DNA of 64,000 nucleotides, taken from the NCBI GenBank assembly GCA_013397115.1, contig VWZW01006872.1, positions 124,001 to 188,000 of the forward strand, written 5' to 3'. The notes beneath the pieces were generated by a model. It ran no database searches, had not been told where the DNA came from, and saw nothing but the letters and a program-made list of their open reading frames with translations. This stretch comes from Edolisoma coerulescens. Lineage: Eukaryota > Chordata > Aves > Passeriformes > Campephagidae. Position numbers and translations under genes: made by a program. Shown in pieces: positions 62,851 through 64,000 of the stretch. The first letter of the stretch is position 1; each line of letters opens with the position of its first letter.

Positions 62851-64000
62851 GATGCCCTGAAGTAGGTGACTATTCCTCCCACCTAACCGTGTGCATTTAA
62901 ACACCCTATGGAGAGATTCACTCTGCTTCTCTTTATGGATATAAAAGGCAGATGTGTGGTCTCTAGCAGCTCCCTGCAGTACATGGCATCGCCAGAGGCT
63001 ATCACTTAACATTTCTGTTGGATGTCTCTGTTTGGAGAAGATGAATTGCCATCTCTAAGATCCTCTCTTCCCTGACTGCATGATGGGCAGTAAAAACACT
63101 GGCTTCAACAGGATACCTTAATTTGCAGATATGCAAATTTAAGCCTTTATAAAAGGTGGCATGACTAGAGCTTCAAATGACAATGACTGGAACAGCAGAA
63201 TGGGAATTAGACATAGCATGAAGTCTGTGGCAGAAGGTGCAACAAAACAGGAACCTCTTGTCCCAGTTTCACCACCTAACCCAAAGATCCTTGCCTCAAT
63301 GCACTACAGAGTCTTCCTGGCATTGTATGTTATTATGCCTTTTCTTTTACAGAAGATGCTCATTTGAGGTAAACCCATATTCCCTTATTTATTTTGTGCC
63401 CAGCTCCAAACCCAAGTAGAAAAGACAAATCACGCATCAAGGACATGAAACCAGATTGCTGTTGGAGTGGCTTGTTTGTTTATTTTGCAGTAAGCAACTA
63501 ACTGATTGCTTGTTTAAGCAAAGAAATGAGATAGTGATATTTTCACTTTGCAGTGACATTAATTCCAAGGAAACTCAATCCTGACTTGACCACAGTCCCT
63601 GGTATTTCTTCACCCTCCTTCCCCCTCCTTGCTTCATTTTTAACACCCTTCACAAAATCCAAAGGTTAAAAGGTCCACAAAAAACCCGTGTTATCTCTTA
63701 AGCATCCTCTGTGGTTGGAGATGGGCAGCATTATCTCAGCTGCCAGTCCTACTGCTCTCAGTTCCTTCTCAGCATAACCAGTGGTCCTGGTGGGAAAGTT
63801 TCCCAGCATGGCAGGAGCTAATGCTAGAAACTTCATTAAGTGGCTCATGTGAGCATTCAAGTGTGTGCCTTTCCCTTGGTATCAATGAGGAGAAAAAAAC
63901 CCAAATGAGCCTAAATCATGCATATTTTAGTAAGAAGATGGAGACATATTGTTAACATAAACCCCTAGTACACACACTTGAAATCAATCAATGCCTGGAG

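Larger units (their letters stand above)
41626..64000 (-). other. WNT11: WNT11 gene, 5'-partial (exons 2-5 with introns)
   Basis: This is the only gene supported in the window. Wnt11 is a secreted, lipid-modified glycoprotein. In vertebrates it signals mainly through Frizzled receptors in the beta-catenin-independent planar cell polarity / convergent-extension pathway, with roles in gastrulation, heart, kidney and muscle. Four coding exons are seen on the minus strand: 55047-54812, 54250-53973, 52505-52213 and 41800-41626. Intron phases agree at each junction, and the 326 residues equal human WNT11 (354 residues) minus its 28-codon first exon. The gene continues to the right, so the right boundary given here is only the window edge. 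A WNT11B paralogue exists in non-mammalian vertebrates, but the sequence reads as the mammalian-type WNT11 orthologue. Confidence 0.93.
55048..64000 (-). other. WNT11: Probable WNT11 intron 1 / upstream DNA
   Basis: This 9-kb region lies upstream of exon 2. The missing exon 1 should end with codons for Gly-Ile-Lys-Trp plus two bases, directly followed by GT. I searched the minus strand by eye for that pattern and found none, so the exon is probably beyond 64000. The region contains CR1 3' ends at 56650-56719 and 62765-62850, a purine-rich tract at 59739-59779, a compound inverted repeat at 59852-59923 and an AT-rich block near 58730-58960. Otherwise nothing is recognised. Confidence 0.6.

Noticed and set aside
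1..64000. Prokaryotic systems such as CRISPR arrays, operons or phage
   Set aside because: No regularly spaced repeats, ribosome-binding-site-led gene runs or dense coding are present. The sequence is vertebrate nuclear DNA.
1..64000. tRNA, rRNA or known microRNA genes
   Set aside because: No tRNA-type A/B box arrangement, rRNA segment or microRNA hairpin that I know was seen. A covariance-model scan would be needed to exclude them fully.

Overview
The window looks like bird nuclear DNA. The evidence is at least 14 copies of the avian/reptilian LINE family CR1, two kinds of LTR-like elements, AT-rich non-coding DNA, and one vertebrate gene with GT-AG introns whose protein closely resembles chicken WNT11 as I remember it. 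The LTR-like elements resemble repeats I associate with neoavian or passerine genomes. That assignment is from memory, so the order within birds is uncertain.

The only gene I can support is WNT11, on the minus strand. Coding exons 2 to 5 lie at 55047-54812, 54250-53973, 52505-52213 and 41800-41626. Every junction has a good splice site and matching phase. Together they encode 326 residues, exactly what remains of the 354-residue human protein after its 28-codon first exon. I could not find exon 1 (start codon and signal peptide). It should lie to the right, either beyond 64000 or as an unrecognised short exon in the last 9 kb. The promoter is therefore probably outside the window.

Layout: 1-41.3 kb is intergenic DNA downstream of the WNT11 3' end, with no convincing gene. 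In mammals this side faces the 3' end of UVRAG, and no UVRAG exon was recognised here. It holds CR1 fragments, one solo LTR with a target-site duplication (9301-9884), a second LTR of the same family interrupted by CR1 (21383-22017), another LTR-like element (2639-3311), low-complexity DNA and several candidate regulatory clusters. The stretch 41.3-55.05 kb holds WNT11 exons 5 to 2. Intron 4 (10.4 kb) contains nested CR1s and an unexplained exon-like block. The stretch 55.05-64 kb is probably WNT11 intron 1 or upstream DNA.

The most interesting observation is the 198-nt exon-like block in WNT11 intron 4 (50395-50198, minus strand). It has an AG acceptor, a GTGAGA donor, no stop codon, several CpGs, and phases that fit in frame between exons 4 and 5. 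It would add 66 cysteine-free residues to the C-terminal cysteine-rich domain. It could also be a relic of another gene or chance, and this cannot be settled from the sequence alone.
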